Part shown: in pieces, positions 1 through 8,492 of the stretch
How positions within the stretch are numbered: position 1 is the stretch's first letter
Layout of the letters: every line of letters starts with the position of its first letter
NCBI GenBank assembly: GCA_963774625.1
Contig: CAVZFQ010000018.1
Location: forward strand, 434,001-498,000
Length of the DNA: 64,000 nt
Direction of reading: 5' to 3'
Origin: VAXT01 sp963774625
Lineage (GTDB): Bacteria > Actinomycetota > Thermoleophilia > Gaiellales > Gaiellaceae
The notes under the pieces: model-generated
The model's input: only the letters and a program-made list of their open reading frames with translations
Told to the model about the DNA's origin: nothing
The model's database searches: none
Made by a program: the position numbers and the translations under genes

Positions 1-94
1 GGAGAGCGTCCTCGAGCGCGGCGATCAGCGTGTCGCCCTCGATGCCCTTCTCCTTCTCGATGACTCGAACGGCCTCGATGATCTCCCGGCTCAT
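1..94 (-). CDS. nusA: Transcription termination/antitermination factor NusA, N-terminal fragment
   Basis: Only the first 31 codons are in the window; the gene runs off the left edge. The translated start, MSREIIEAVRVIEKEKGIEG, followed by DTLIAALEDAL, is the typical first helix pair of the NusA N-terminal domain that contacts RNA polymerase. The ATG at 94 lies 3 bp after the rimP stop, and a GAGGAGAGG Shine-Dalgarno sits at 101-109 inside rimP. The rimP-nusA order is the usual bacterial one, so the two are probably cotranscribed. Identity is clear even from this short piece. Confidence 0.9.
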   Translation of the reverse strand, partial: MSREIIEAVRVIEKEKGIEGDTLIAALEDAL

Positions 95-97
95 TGT

Positions 98-540
98 CTA
101 CCTCTCCTCGATCAGATTGCTCCGCACGATGGACTCGTACGGAATGTCAACTTTTTCTTCGCCCGCGGCGACGCTCAGGCTCCGCTCGCCGGCCGCTACG
201 ACCTCACCGCGGAAGCGCTTCTTGCCCCGGATCTCGGCTGAGGTACGCACCGCGACCTGCCGCCCGACGGCCCGCTCGAAGTGCCGCGGCTCGCGCAACG
301 GCGGCTCGGTTCCCGGAGACGAGACGTCGACCGAGAAACGGTCGAGGTAATCGCGCAGGACGTGCGTCACACGCTCGCAGAGCGAGTGGTCGACGCCCTT
401 GCGGATGGTCGATGAAGACCGTGAAACGCTCCGGGCCCGGTGAGCTCGACGGCGAGCACCTCGACGCCGGGCACGCTGCGCTCCACCCGAGGCGCAACCT
501 CGCGGTACAGGGTCTTTTCCTTGTCATAAAGCGCTGTCAT
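98..540 (-). CDS. rimP: Ribosome maturation factor RimP, reading frame broken twice
   Basis: RimP assists 30S subunit maturation. The protein can be followed through three frames: the N-terminus (MTALYDKEKTLYREVAPRVE, from the ATG at 540), a middle part (RFTVFIDHPQG), and the C-terminal part (VDHSLCERVTHVLRDYLDRF to IVRSNLIEER). The joints lie near 430-436 and 395-398. Each is explained by one surplus base; removing both gives exactly 147 codons, or 146 residues, a normal RimP length. It is followed at once by nusA. Whether the indels are sequencing errors or real cannot be told from here. No Shine-Dalgarno precedes the ATG; instead a hairpin plus T-tract ends 3 nt upstream. Confidence 0.85.
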
Positions 541-543
541 CTC

Positions 544-567
544 AAAAAAAAGGGGCGCGGCGCGCCC
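544..567 (-). terminator. Intrinsic-terminator-like hairpin directly in front of rimP
   Basis: On the minus strand a 6-bp all-GC stem (GGGCGC-GCC-GCGCCC, 567 to 553) is followed by one C and eight T (551-544), then GAG and the rimP ATG at 540. It is a standard intrinsic-terminator shape. A -10-like CAGTAT lies just upstream (579-574), so the hairpin may be the rimP-nusA leader itself, an attenuator, rather than the end of another transcript. It could also stop read-through arriving from dtd. Confidence 0.6.
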
Positions 568-651
568 ATTTCGATACTGCTGAAATGTGGTGGAACCAGG
601 ATAGCAACGGAACGTCTCCCCGGCACAACCGCGGCCGTTGACAATGCATCG

Positions 652-1455
652 ATGGCACGGCCCGACCTTGCGGTCCAACTCGCCGAGTCGCGTTACGACG
701 CTCCGGGCTTCGCCGCGACGTACGACCGTTACCGGCCCCGACCTCCCGAGGTGCTGCTCGACATGCTGCCTCGGCTGGCCGGCGCTGCGCGGCCGCGCCT
801 GGTCGTCGACCTCGGAAGCGGGACCGGGCTCTCCACGCGGGTGTGGGCCGAGCGCGCTGAGGAAGCTGTCGGAATAGAGCCGAACGACGCGATGCGCGTG
901 GAGGCGGAATCTGCCACGCAGGCCGCGAACGTGCGCTATCTCGGAGGGTCGTCGTACGAGACAGGCCTCCCCGACATGTGCGCCGATGTCGTCACCTGCT
1001 CGCAGTCCCTGCAGTGGATGGAGCCCGAGCCGACATTCACGGAGATCGCAAGGCTCCTGCGGCCCGGCGGGGTCTTCTGCGCGTACGAGTACCGCGGCCT
1101 CACCACCGGCAGTTGGGCGCCCGAAGAAGCGCTCGAAGCGACCATGGCCGCCGCGACCCGGATCGGGGGCGTGCGAGGACTCGCCAAGCACAGCCGGCGC
1201 TTCCCCCCTTCGGCCGAGCGCCTCGAGTCGAGCGGTGTCTTCCGCAGCGTGCGCGAGCTTTCGCTCCATAGCGTCGAGCAAGGAGACGGTGAGCGGCTCG
1301 TCGGTCTCACACTTGCGCTGGGAACGGTGCGGCGGACTCTCGACGACGGGGCGACCGAGGAGGAGCTGGGGCTCGACCGTCTGCGCCAGATCGCCTCGAA
1401 GCTGCCGGAAGGCCCGTGGGTGTGGGAATACCGAGCCTGGCTCGGGCTTCGCTAG
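652..1455 (+). CDS. Class I SAM-dependent methyltransferase
   Basis: A 267-residue protein with the Rossmann-type methyltransferase core. Motif I is VVDLGSGTGLSTRVWAERA (about residues 47-65), the acidic end of strand 2 is VGIEPNDAMR, and the motif IV region is DVVTCSQSLQWMEPE followed by EIARLLRPGG. This is the Methyltransf_11/UbiE-like pattern; the substrate cannot be told. The ATG at 652 is the best start because the alignable sequence (RYDAPGFAATYDRYRP) begins soon after. There is no clear Shine-Dalgarno; a GACAAT hexamer 6 nt upstream suggests a leaderless mRNA. It is transcribed away from rimP and towards dtd. Confidence 0.8.
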   Translation: MARPDLAVQLAESRYDAPGFAATYDRYRPRPPEVLLDMLPRLAGAARPRLVVDLGSGTGLSTRVWAERAEEAVGIEPNDAMRVEAESATQAANVRYLGGSSYETGLPDMCADVVTCSQSLQWMEPEPTFTEIARLLRPGGVFCAYEYRGLTTGSWAPEEALEATMAAATRIGGVRGLAKHSRRFPPSAERLESSGVFRSVRELSLHSVEQGDGERLVGLTLALGTVRRTLDDGATEEELGLDRLRQIASKLPEGPWVWEYRAWLGLR

Positions 1456-1462
1456 GCGGTGC

Positions 1463-1900
1463 TCAACTTTCGAGAATGATCGTGACGGGCCCGTCGTTTG
1501 CGATCTCGACGAGCATCCGCGCGCCGAACACGCCCGTCTCGACCGGCACGCCGAGAGCTTGCAGCGCGGTGCCGAACGCTTCGTAGAGATTTTTGGCCTC
1601 ATCAGGTGGCGCCGCTCCCGCGAAGCTCGGCCGGTTCCCCTTGTCGGTGTCGGCGATCAGCGTGAACTGGCTGACGACGAGGACGGCGCCGTCGACGTCC
1701 TGGACGCTGCGGTCGAACTTGCCCTCTTCGTTCTCGAAGATCCGTAGGCGCGCCACCTTTCCGGCCAGCCGTTCGGCATCCGCCGGCTGGTCATCCCGGG
1801 CCACGCCGAGCAGGACGCAGAGCCCGGGACCGATCTCCCCCACCACCCGGTCGTCGACTCGTACTCGCGCTTCCGACACGCGCTGCACGACCGCGCGCAC
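1463..1900 (-). CDS. dtd: D-aminoacyl-tRNA deacylase
   Basis: A 145-residue protein, normal length for Dtd, starting MRAVVQRVSEARVRVDD. It carries the two family signatures, a Ser-Gln-Phe-Thr stretch (VVSQFTLIADT) and a late Pro-Val-Thr motif (GPVTIILES). The enzyme removes D-amino acids wrongly attached to tRNA. It follows the TPR gene by 2 bp (stop at 1903, start at 1900), so it is the last gene of the long minus-strand chain starting at pyrR. It converges on the methyltransferase with 7 bp between stops. Confidence 0.93.
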   Translation of the reverse strand: MRAVVQRVSEARVRVDDRVVGEIGPGLCVLLGVARDDQPADAERLAGKVARLRIFENEEGKFDRSVQDVDGAVLVVSQFTLIADTDKGNRPSFAGAAPPDEAKNLYEAFGTALQALGVPVETGVFGARMLVEIANDGPVTIILES

Positions 1901-1902
1901 GG

Positions 1903-2253
1903 CTACGAGAGGTCGCGAATCCGGGACGTGTAGCGCTCTTTGCCGGGCACGAGCGCGGCCGCGAGCTTGTAGTGGCCGTTGGCCTCGGCGTCCTTGCCCT
2001 GCTTCTCGAGGGCGCGGCCGAGCCCGTAGTGGGCGTAGTCGTCGGTCGGCGCGAGGTCGAGCATCGCGCGGAACTCCGACTCGGCTTCCCCGTAGCGCTG
2101 GAGGCGGAAGTACGCGATCCCGAGCTTCTCCCGGATCGACGCCTTGTCGGGCTCGAGGCGCTTGGCCTTCTCCAGCGACACAGTCGCCTGAGCGGCCATG
2201 CCCTCTTTCAGTTGCTCGCTGCCCTTCTGGAACAGATCATAGGCCTCAGTCAT
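1903..2253 (-). CDS. TPR-repeat protein
   Basis: About 116 residues made of tandem tetratricopeptide-like helices: LFQKGSEQLKEGMAAQATVS, then IREKLGIAYFRLQRYGEAESEF, then YAHYGLGRALEKQGKDAEANG. Such repeats mediate protein contacts and no catalytic domain is present. The start at 2253 is preferred: its ATG overlaps the upstream stop (ATGACTGA) with GGAAG just before. A further ATG at 2262 is possible. There is no signal peptide, so the protein is likely cytoplasmic. The partner is unknown. Confidence 0.75.
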   Translation of the reverse strand: MTEAYDLFQKGSEQLKEGMAAQATVSLEKAKRLEPDKASIREKLGIAYFRLQRYGEAESEFRAMLDLAPTDDYAHYGLGRALEKQGKDAEANGHYKLAAALVPGKERYTSRIRDLS

Positions 2254-2911
2254 CGCTTCCAAGATAGAGAAAGTTGTGCCGTACGAGATCGGCCGGAACG
2301 GTGAGATCCCGCGTCGGTCCGATCTCTATTCCAAGGACGGTCGTGCCCGCGTCGATCGCCCTCTGGAACGCGGTCGCAAGCTCGAACGGAGGGCCTGGAA
2401 GACCCTCGAGATGGTTCGCGACCTCGGACGTGAGCACCCAGAGAGGGGCGGCGAAATGCTCGCCGGCACCTGGGACTCGGCGGACACGCCCGTCCTCGAG
2501 CTCCATCGCCGCTCCCGGAGGGCTCCTGCGCCAGGCGATCGCGGGCTCAACGCTCCCAGCCAGCGTCGCCACGTCCCCGGCCGCATAGACCGTGTCGGCC
2601 GCGGAGACGAGACAGGGCGGCTCAGCGCCTGCCTCGAGCGCCCGCGAGACGGCATCGGCGGACCCGAGGGGCTCTGGCTGCCGGACGAACTGGATCCCGA
2701 GCCCCGGCTCGCAACCGCTGACGAGCTCCTCGACCTGTTCGGCCAGGTGCCCTGTCACGACCCAGGCCCGCTCGCACCCGGCCGCGGCGAGCTCACGCAG
2801 AAGCGTGACGATGACAGGCCGGCCGTCGATCGGCAGCACGGGCTTCGGCCACCGCTCGGTGATCGGCCGGAGGCGACGGCCTTCTCCAGCCGCCATCACG
2901 ATCGAGTCCAC
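2246..2911 (-). CDS. Sugar-1-phosphate nucleotidylyltransferase-like protein
   Basis: The 221-residue protein opens with the nucleotidyltransferase signature, IVMAAGEGRRLRPITERWPK, where the G-x-G-x-R-L and the later P-K-P bind the NTP. It continues with PVLPIDGRPVIVTLLRELAAAG, as in GlmU/RfbA-type NTP_transferase domains, but lacks a left-handed beta-helix acyltransferase tail. It would activate a sugar phosphate; the sugar is not predictable. The ATG at 2911 directly abuts the stop of the transglutaminase gene, and the 3' end overlaps the TPR gene by 8 bp. Confidence 0.8.
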   Translation of the reverse strand: MDSIVMAAGEGRRLRPITERWPKPVLPIDGRPVIVTLLRELAAAGCERAWVVTGHLAEQVEELVSGCEPGLGIQFVRQPEPLGSADAVSRALEAGAEPPCLVSAADTVYAAGDVATLAGSVEPAIAWRRSPPGAAMELEDGRVRRVPGAGEHFAAPLWVLTSEVANHLEGLPGPPFELATAFQRAIDAGTTVLGIEIGPTRDLTVPADLVRHNFLYLGSDD

Positions 2912-5178
2912 TACCGGGCGAGCAGCGACCGAACGGAGAACGCGCCACGCAGCCGCTCGCCGGCCGAGAGCGACCGGCGCAGCTTTCGCCGGACGAGACG
3001 CAGCTCGCCCCGAGCCCGCTGCGCTGCAGCGGTCGCCACCGAGGCCGGGCCGAACCGGGCAACGCCCAGCGACTCGACGAGGCGCCGCGCATCGACACCG
3101 GTCCTGGCGGCGACGAGCTCCCGCAGCTCGGCGAGAGTCGCCGAGGCAGGCACGACGACGCGCTGGTCGACCAGGAAATCCACGAGCTCTTGCCGGTACG
3201 CGCCGGCCAGGCGGCGCGGGTCACGTGTGAGATACCGGCTGCGCCGCAACACCAGCTTCCCCAGGACGAGCGCGAACGCGAGGCCGAGCAGAACGAGCGC
3301 GAGGATCGCCCCGCGGCTGATGCCGCCTCCCTCCTCTCCCTGCCCGCCGCTCGGACGGAGGTCGCGCGGGGTCGCGCCGGAGCTCGTGTCCTGGCCGCGG
3401 GCGAGCTGGAAGCGAAGAATCGAGTTGGCGGCCAGGGCGCTGGCGGTCAGGACGGCCTGCGCGCCCGGCGCATCGAACGAGAACGAGGACGCGCTGTAGG
3501 GGCCGCTGAGATTGCCGCGGCCGGGAGTCGGATCGAAAGGCAGCCACCCGTAGCCCTGGAACCAGACCTCGACCCACGTGTGGGCGTTCCGGTCACTGAC
3601 GTTCCAGACGCGGCGCTCGCGGTCGTACGTCCCACTCGTGAACCCGGCCGCGACCCGCGACGGGATCCCCAGGTACCGGAGCATGAGTGCCATCGCGCCC
3701 GCGTAGTGCTGGCAGTAGCCGGCCTTGGAGTCCTCCAGGAAGTAGACGAGCGGCGCTTGGCCCGGAGGCGTCCGGGGAGGGCTTTCGTCGTACGTGAACC
3801 CACCGCCGGTCCGAAACCAGGCTTCGAGGGCGACCGTCGCGGCGTACGGGTTGCGCGCGCTGCCGGCGATGCGGAGAGCGCGGTCGTAAAGTGGCTCATA
3901 GGCCCTGAGGCTCTGATCGAAGGCGAAGGTCTCCGCCGCCCACTGTTCCCGGCCGGGATCGCCGAAGAGTGGAGGAAGAACCCCTCGCTCGACCGCGCGG
4001 TAGTAGTCATCGTCGGTGATGAGAGACGGATATTCGGCCGGAGACTTGGCGAGCGCGCTCGGCTTCGGGCGAGGCGCGAAGCCCCAGGCCGTGTACTCGT
4101 CGCCTCTGGCCAGCATTCGCGTCACGTAGGCCACGGCGCCGGAGGCGTACTGGACGTTCCGGAGGCCACCCGTGGCGTACGCGATGGGCACACTCGGTCC
4201 GACGAGGTGCCGGTCGCGGAGCGCCTCCACGCTCACATCCGCGCGCGTCCACTTCTCGCTGTCTGCCGCTCCGGGTGGCATGAGCGCGAGCTCCTCGGTC
4301 GTGAACTCGGCGAGTCTCCCGTCCTCGGGAGGGAAGGAGGCGGTCAGGTCCTCGTCCCAGTGGTCCTCGGCGAAGGAATCGAGCGTCGTGGCCCGCCAGT
4401 AGCTCGCCCTCGACGAGCCGCGAACCTGGAGCACGCGCGTGCGCTTGTTCGGGAACTTGACCCCGTCGTAGTCGGCGCGCCAGACGTACGAGACGCCGAC
4501 CGGCGCATCGGGCTTGTTGTAGAAGTCCCAGCTCTGCCAGTCGACGAACTGGCCCTTCGCGACTGCGCCGGAGGCCGAGAGCGTGAGCGCCAGGACGACC
4601 ACGGCGCCTCCGGCGAGGACCTGTGAGCGCAGCCGCAGCGGCCCCGGGCGCACCGCGGCGAGCAGCACCAGGCCGAGTCCAAGGATCAGCAGTCCACGCA
4701 TGAGCTCGTTGCCGCCGGGAAGCATCGTCGCCGGCCACCCCACGCCGAGCAGGAGGGCGGCCAGCGCCAGGGCCGGCTCTCGAGCCGCGACGGCCAAGGC
4801 ACCCGCCAGCGAGAACGCGAAGACGGCCATCAGGAGCGCGCCGTGCATGAACGGCTGCCCGATGCCTTCGAACGGCACGGTCACGTCGTAGAAGCTGAGG
4901 AAGCCCTCCCAGGTGCGGGACATGAGAGAGGCCACGATGTCTCGATCGTCGAACGGCGACGCCCAGCGCAGCGGCACGTCGAGGGCGACGGAGCCGGCGA
5001 CCAGAGTCGCGATCGCCGCCGCCACGATTCGAAGGCGACCGCGCACGAGGGCGGGCGCAACAGCCAGGGACGCAACGAGCAGCAGCTCGCCCAGCCCCGG
5101 CCGCGGCTGCTCGAGCCTGGCCCAGCTCGACGCGACGAGCGCAGCCAGCGCTCCCGCGAGCAAGGCCGTCCTAACCAT
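2911..5178 (-). CDS. Membrane-anchored transglutaminase-like protein (DUF3488/TgpA type)
   Basis: This 755-residue protein has a set of N-terminal membrane helices (MVRTALLAGALAALVASSW through about residue 180), a long external part, a transglutaminase core, one more membrane helix near residue 650 and a cytoplasmic tail. The catalytic triad is visible: Cys in GYCQHYAGAM (about 488), His in NAHTWVEVW (about 532), Asp in PFDPTPG (about 546). The start ATG at 5178 overlaps the DUF58 stop by 8 bp; an upstream ATG at 5256 would only add non-homologous residues. The MoxR-DUF58-transglutaminase trio is a common actinobacterial module of unsettled function, possibly in envelope protein processing. 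Confidence 0.88.
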   Translation of the reverse strand: MVRTALLAGALAALVASSWARLEQPRPGLGELLLVASLAVAPALVRGRLRIVAAAIATLVAGSVALDVPLRWASPFDDRDIVASLMSRTWEGFLSFYDVTVPFEGIGQPFMHGALLMAVFAFSLAGALAVAAREPALALAALLLGVGWPATMLPGGNELMRGLLILGLGLVLLAAVRPGPLRLRSQVLAGGAVVVLALTLSASGAVAKGQFVDWQSWDFYNKPDAPVGVSYVWRADYDGVKFPNKRTRVLQVRGSSRASYWRATTLDSFAEDHWDEDLTASFPPEDGRLAEFTTEELALMPPGAADSEKWTRADVSVEALRDRHLVGPSVPIAYATGGLRNVQYASGAVAYVTRMLARGDEYTAWGFAPRPKPSALAKSPAEYPSLITDDDYYRAVERGVLPPLFGDPGREQWAAETFAFDQSLRAYEPLYDRALRIAGSARNPYAATVALEAWFRTGGGFTYDESPPRTPPGQAPLVYFLEDSKAGYCQHYAGAMALMLRYLGIPSRVAAGFTSGTYDRERRVWNVSDRNAHTWVEVWFQGYGWLPFDPTPGRGNLSGPYSASSFSFDAPGAQAVLTASALAANSILRFQLARGQDTSSGATPRDLRPSGGQGEEGGGISRGAILALVLLGLAFALVLGKLVLRRSRYLTRDPRRLAGAYRQELVDFLVDQRVVVPASATLAELRELVAARTGVDARRLVESLGVARFGPASVATAAAQRARGELRLVRRKLRRSLSAGERLRGAFSVRSLLAR

Positions 5179-6355
5179 GCGCAGCCGCCCTTTCGGACAG
5201 AGCCGAGAGCTTCGCCCGCAGGTCGTCTCCGGGTTGCAGCACGGTGAGCGGGACACCGGTCACGCTGAGACGAAGTAGAAGCGGGTCGCGCAGCGGCTCG
5301 TGGCCGGCGTGCACCAGCACGAGCGAGGCGGGCCGGTACGCAAGCGTTCGCTCCACGAGCGCGTCGGCAAGCCGAGCCGACAGCGCCGCCGTCACGACGA
5401 CGAGCTCGACCGCCTGTGCCGCCGGCGACGAGTCGCGCGCGAGGAAGGCCTCCACGCGTTCCGTCCCCGTCGGCTCGACCGACGCCAGGAGCTCGCGTGC
5501 GAGCTGCCACTCGCCGTCGAACGACGTGACCCGCCTGTACTCCGGAGGGCTCGTCGTCACTGCCAGGAGCGCGCGCCTGCCTCGCAGCGCGTGCACGCGC
5601 AAGATCGAGCCCGCAGCGCGCACCTGGACGTCGAAGTTGTCCGCCACCGCGGTCTGCGCGTCGGCGTCGAGCAGCACGGCCACCTCGTCGTGCGGCGTGT
5701 CCTCGAGCTCCTTGACCATCAGGCGGCCCCGCCGCGCTGTCGTCTTCCAGTGCACCTTCCGCAGCGACTCGCCCTCCTGGTAGTCACGCACGCTGTGCAG
5801 GTCGAAACCACTCGTTCGGCGCATGAGGAGCCGGCCGCCCTCCTGGGCAGCGCCACCTGCCTCCGAGAAGAGCCGGTCGACCTCCACGAGGCGCGGGTAG
5901 ACGAGTAGCGTCGCCTCGCCGCTGGCCTCGGACTCTGCGCGGAAGAGCCCGAATGGATCCTCGAAGAGGGTGCGCGCGCCCTCGAAGCGGTAGCGGCCCC
6001 GCGCGACCTGCGGGAGGACGTACTGCCCGAGCAACGCTCCTCCGTGACGGCCGAGCCGAACACGCCGCTCGCCGAGCCGGTCGACCACGTCGACCGCGTC
6101 GAGCGATCTGGGGGCCGGCGGCCGAACGGTCGCCTCCAGCAGCACCGCCACGTCGTCTCCCTCCACGTGCTCGGCGGCGCCGAGGCCGCGATGCAGCGTG
6201 ATCGGACGCCGCATTAGCCGCACCCAGGCCCAGCCCAGACCGACCGCGAGCGCGAGCCCGAGGGCCGCCGGGTAGAGGGTGCGTGTGCCAAAGGCCCAGG
6301 CCGCCAGGTACGTGGCCACGGCGAGCACGGCGACTGCCTGGCCCCGGTCGGTCAC
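5171..6355 (-). CDS. DUF58 domain-containing protein
   Basis: A 394-residue protein starting at GTG 6355 (VTDRGQAVAVLAVATYLAAW), which overlaps the moxR stop as GTGA. Two membrane helices lie in the first 50 residues. The DUF58 core shows the family hallmark, HSVRDYQEGESLRKVHWKTTARRG, and a following vWA-like stretch, DEVAVLLDADAQTA. DUF58 proteins regularly pair with MoxR ATPases and membrane transglutaminases, as here. Its molecular role is not established. Confidence 0.88.
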   Translation of the reverse strand: MTDRGQAVAVLAVATYLAAWAFGTRTLYPAALGLALAVGLGWAWVRLMRRPITLHRGLGAAEHVEGDDVAVLLEATVRPPAPRSLDAVDVVDRLGERRVRLGRHGGALLGQYVLPQVARGRYRFEGARTLFEDPFGLFRAESEASGEATLLVYPRLVEVDRLFSEAGGAAQEGGRLLMRRTSGFDLHSVRDYQEGESLRKVHWKTTARRGRLMVKELEDTPHDEVAVLLDADAQTAVADNFDVQVRAAGSILRVHALRGRRALLAVTTSPPEYRRVTSFDGEWQLARELLASVEPTGTERVEAFLARDSSPAAQAVELVVVTAALSARLADALVERTLAYRPASLVLVHAGHEPLRDPLLLRLSVTGVPLTVLQPGDDLRAKLSALSERAAAHG

Positions 6356-7323
6356 GTCGGGACGGGGGTGCGCTCTACGGCTTCTCGGACGAGCGCCTCG
6401 GACGGCGTGCCGCCCGCCCGCGCTTCCGGGCCGAGGATCAACCGGTGCGAGAGAACGGGCACTGCCAGGGCTTTGACGTCGTCCGGCAGCACGTAGTCGC
6501 GTCCCTCCGCGAGCGCTGTGGCCTTGGCGACCCGGAGCAGCGCGATTCCGGCGCGCGGGCTCGCGCCGAGATAAAGACGTGCGTCCGCGCGGGTCTGGCC
6601 GACGAGGTCGACGACGTAGCGATGAATGCTGTCCTCGACGTAGACGGCCATGGCCTGTTCGATCACGCGGGTGATCCCCGTCGCGTCGGTGACCGGCTCG
6701 AGATCCTCGAGCGGCGGCCGGCTCGTCTGCTCGGCCAGCATGCGGGCCTCCTCCGCCGGCGCGGGGTAGCCGATGGAGACGCGCATCGTGAAGCGGTCGA
6801 GTTGCGCCTCCGGCAGCGGGTACGTGCCCTCGTACTCGATCGGGTTCTGCGTGGCGATCACCATGAAGGGCCGTCCGAGCGCGTAGCTGACGCCGTCGAC
6901 GGTCACCTGGTTCTCCTGCATGCACTCGAGGAGCGCGGCCTGCGTCTTCGGCGGCGCGCGGTTGATCTCGTCGCCCAGCACGAGGTTGGCGAAGACCGGG
7001 CCCGGGCGGAACTCGAACTCGTTGGAGCGCTGGTTGAAGACGTTGACGCCGGTCACGTCGGACGGGAGCAGATCCGGCGTGAACTGCACGCGCGAGAAGG
7101 AGCAGTCGACGGAGCGGGCGATCGCCTTGGCGAGCATCGTCTTCCCCACTCCCGGGAAGTCCTCGATGATCAGGTGTCCCTCGCTGACGAGGCAGAGCAC
7201 GCAGAGGCGAAGGGTCTCGGCGGGAGCGTGGACGACACGGCCGAGGTTCTCGGCCACGCGGCGGATCACCTCGCCGGAGGCCTGACTGTCCTGACTGAGC
7301 TCGGTACGCGGCCGGTCAGCCAC
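6352..7323 (-). CDS. MoxR-family AAA+ ATPase
   Basis: At 323 residues it has the normal MoxR length. Walker A is DFPGVGKTMLAKA (about 56-68), Walker B is LVLGDEINRAPPKTQ, sensor 1 is MVIATQNPIEYEGTYPLPEAQLDRF, and the C-terminal lid has LYLGASPRAGIALLR. MoxR ATPases act as chaperones, often for vWA or DUF58 partners, and the downstream neighbour is exactly a DUF58 gene. The ATG at 7323 overlaps the end of coaBC by 8 bp, which suggests translational coupling within the long operon. Confidence 0.93.
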   Translation of the reverse strand: MADRPRTELSQDSQASGEVIRRVAENLGRVVHAPAETLRLCVLCLVSEGHLIIEDFPGVGKTMLAKAIARSVDCSFSRVQFTPDLLPSDVTGVNVFNQRSNEFEFRPGPVFANLVLGDEINRAPPKTQAALLECMQENQVTVDGVSYALGRPFMVIATQNPIEYEGTYPLPEAQLDRFTMRVSIGYPAPAEEARMLAEQTSRPPLEDLEPVTDATGITRVIEQAMAVYVEDSIHRYVVDLVGQTRADARLYLGASPRAGIALLRVAKATALAEGRDYVLPDDVKALAVPVLSHRLILGPEARAGGTPSEALVREAVERTPVPT

Positions 7324-8479
7324 GGACGAGCGCCTCCACCTCGTCGAGGATCTCGGCGGCGACGCGCGCCTTGGGCGCCTTGGCGACCCGGCGCTCGCCG
7401 CTTCGCCCCACGATCACGACTTCGTTGTCAGGCGCGTCGAAACCGATGTCGGCTCTGGACACATCGTTGTAGACGACGAGGTCGACCCCTTTGTCGGTGA
7501 GCATCCGTCGCTTGCTCTCGAGCCCGGCCTCGCCTTCACCGGCCCCGAAGGCGACGAGGATCTGACCGTTCGCCCGCAGGCCGGCGAGCCCCGCGATGAC
7601 GTCGATCGTCGGCTCGAGATCGATCGGCCACGGCCGCTCGTCCTTCGGGCGCTTGTTCTCGAGCATCTCGGCGGGCCGGTAGTCGGCGACCGCGGCCGCC
7701 ATCAGGACGACGTCGGCGGCCTCGGCGCGGGTTCCGACCTCCCGCTCGACGTCGGCCGCCGTGGGTGCCTGGACGACGTCTACGCCTCGAGGAGCTGCCA
7801 CTGCGAGATTCGACGCGACGAGCGTAACCTCGGCACCGCGGCGCCGCGCCTCCGCGGCGAGCGCAACGCCCATCCGGCCCGACGAGCGGTTGCCGATGAA
7901 GCGGACGCTGTCTAGCGGCTCTCGCGTCCCGCCGGCCGTGACGAGAACGCGACGGCCCTCGAGCGATCCGGTCCGTGCACCCTCGAGGAGCTCCTCGCAG
8001 CGATCGAAGATCTCTTCCGGCTCCGACATCCGCCCCATGCCACTCTCGCCCTCGGCCAGCCCGCCTTCGACCGGTCCGACGATCTCCACGCCTCGGTCGC
8101 GAAGGGTTTCGACGTTCGCCTGCGTAGCCGGGTGCTCCCACATGCGGGTGTTCATGGCCGGCGCGATCAGCACAGGGCCTGCATGGGCGAGCGCCGCCTC
8201 GGTGAGCACGTCGTCGGCCAGCCCGTAGGCGAGCTTGGCCAGCGTGTTCGCGGTCAGCGGGGCGATCACGAGCAGATCCGCCTGCGTGAGGTGCGGGTAC
8301 GGGTCGGCGTCGACCGTGTTGTGCGTCAAGGCCGCGAAGGTCTCCTTGGTGACGAAGCGCTCGGCGCCATGGGTGACCAGCGGAAAGACGTCGTGCCCGG
8401 CCAGCACGAGGCGTCGTGCGAGCTCGCAGGCCTTGTAGGCGGCAATCCCGCCCGTCACGCCGAGGAGGACGCGAGCCAT
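7316..8479 (-). CDS. coaBC: Bifunctional phosphopantothenoylcysteine decarboxylase/synthetase
   Basis: The 387-residue fusion has an N-terminal flavoprotein half (CoaC) with VLLGVTGGIAAYKACELARRL and PAMNTRMWEHPATQ, and a C-terminal CTP-dependent ligase half (CoaB) with VLVTAGGTREPLDSVRFIGN and SSGRMG, then NDVSRADIGFD. Together these make 4'-phosphopantetheine for coenzyme A. In the CoaC half, the segment where E. coli has its active-site Cys (ACGD..GRM) reads LAEGESGMGRMSEPE, so that Cys is absent. The gene lies 13 bp downstream of rpoZ, the usual actinobacterial order. Confidence 0.93.
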   Translation of the reverse strand: MARVLLGVTGGIAAYKACELARRLVLAGHDVFPLVTHGAERFVTKETFAALTHNTVDADPYPHLTQADLLVIAPLTANTLAKLAYGLADDVLTEAALAHAGPVLIAPAMNTRMWEHPATQANVETLRDRGVEIVGPVEGGLAEGESGMGRMSEPEEIFDRCEELLEGARTGSLEGRRVLVTAGGTREPLDSVRFIGNRSSGRMGVALAAEARRRGAEVTLVASNLAVAAPRGVDVVQAPTAADVEREVGTRAEAADVVLMAAAVADYRPAEMLENKRPKDERPWPIDLEPTIDVIAGLAGLRANGQILVAFGAGEGEAGLESKRRMLTDKGVDLVVYNDVSRADIGFDAPDNEVVIVGRSGERRVAKAPKARVAAEILDEVEALVRG

Positions 8480-8492
8480 CGAGCGCCCGCGG

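Noticed and set aside
638..643. Perfect TTGACA just before the methyltransferase ATG as a -35 box
   Set aside because: No -10 lies 16-18 bp downstream; the position would be inside the gene. The overlapping GACAAT as a -10 fits better.
6283..7500. Long open frame (405 codons) on the plus strand opposite moxR
   Set aside because: It is the GC-rich shadow of moxR, has no domain, and its composition (Arg, Asp, Val, Gly runs) is that of reversed codons. Similar shadows lie opposite pyrC (15343-16704), corA (31042-32019) and uvrC (61441-63720).
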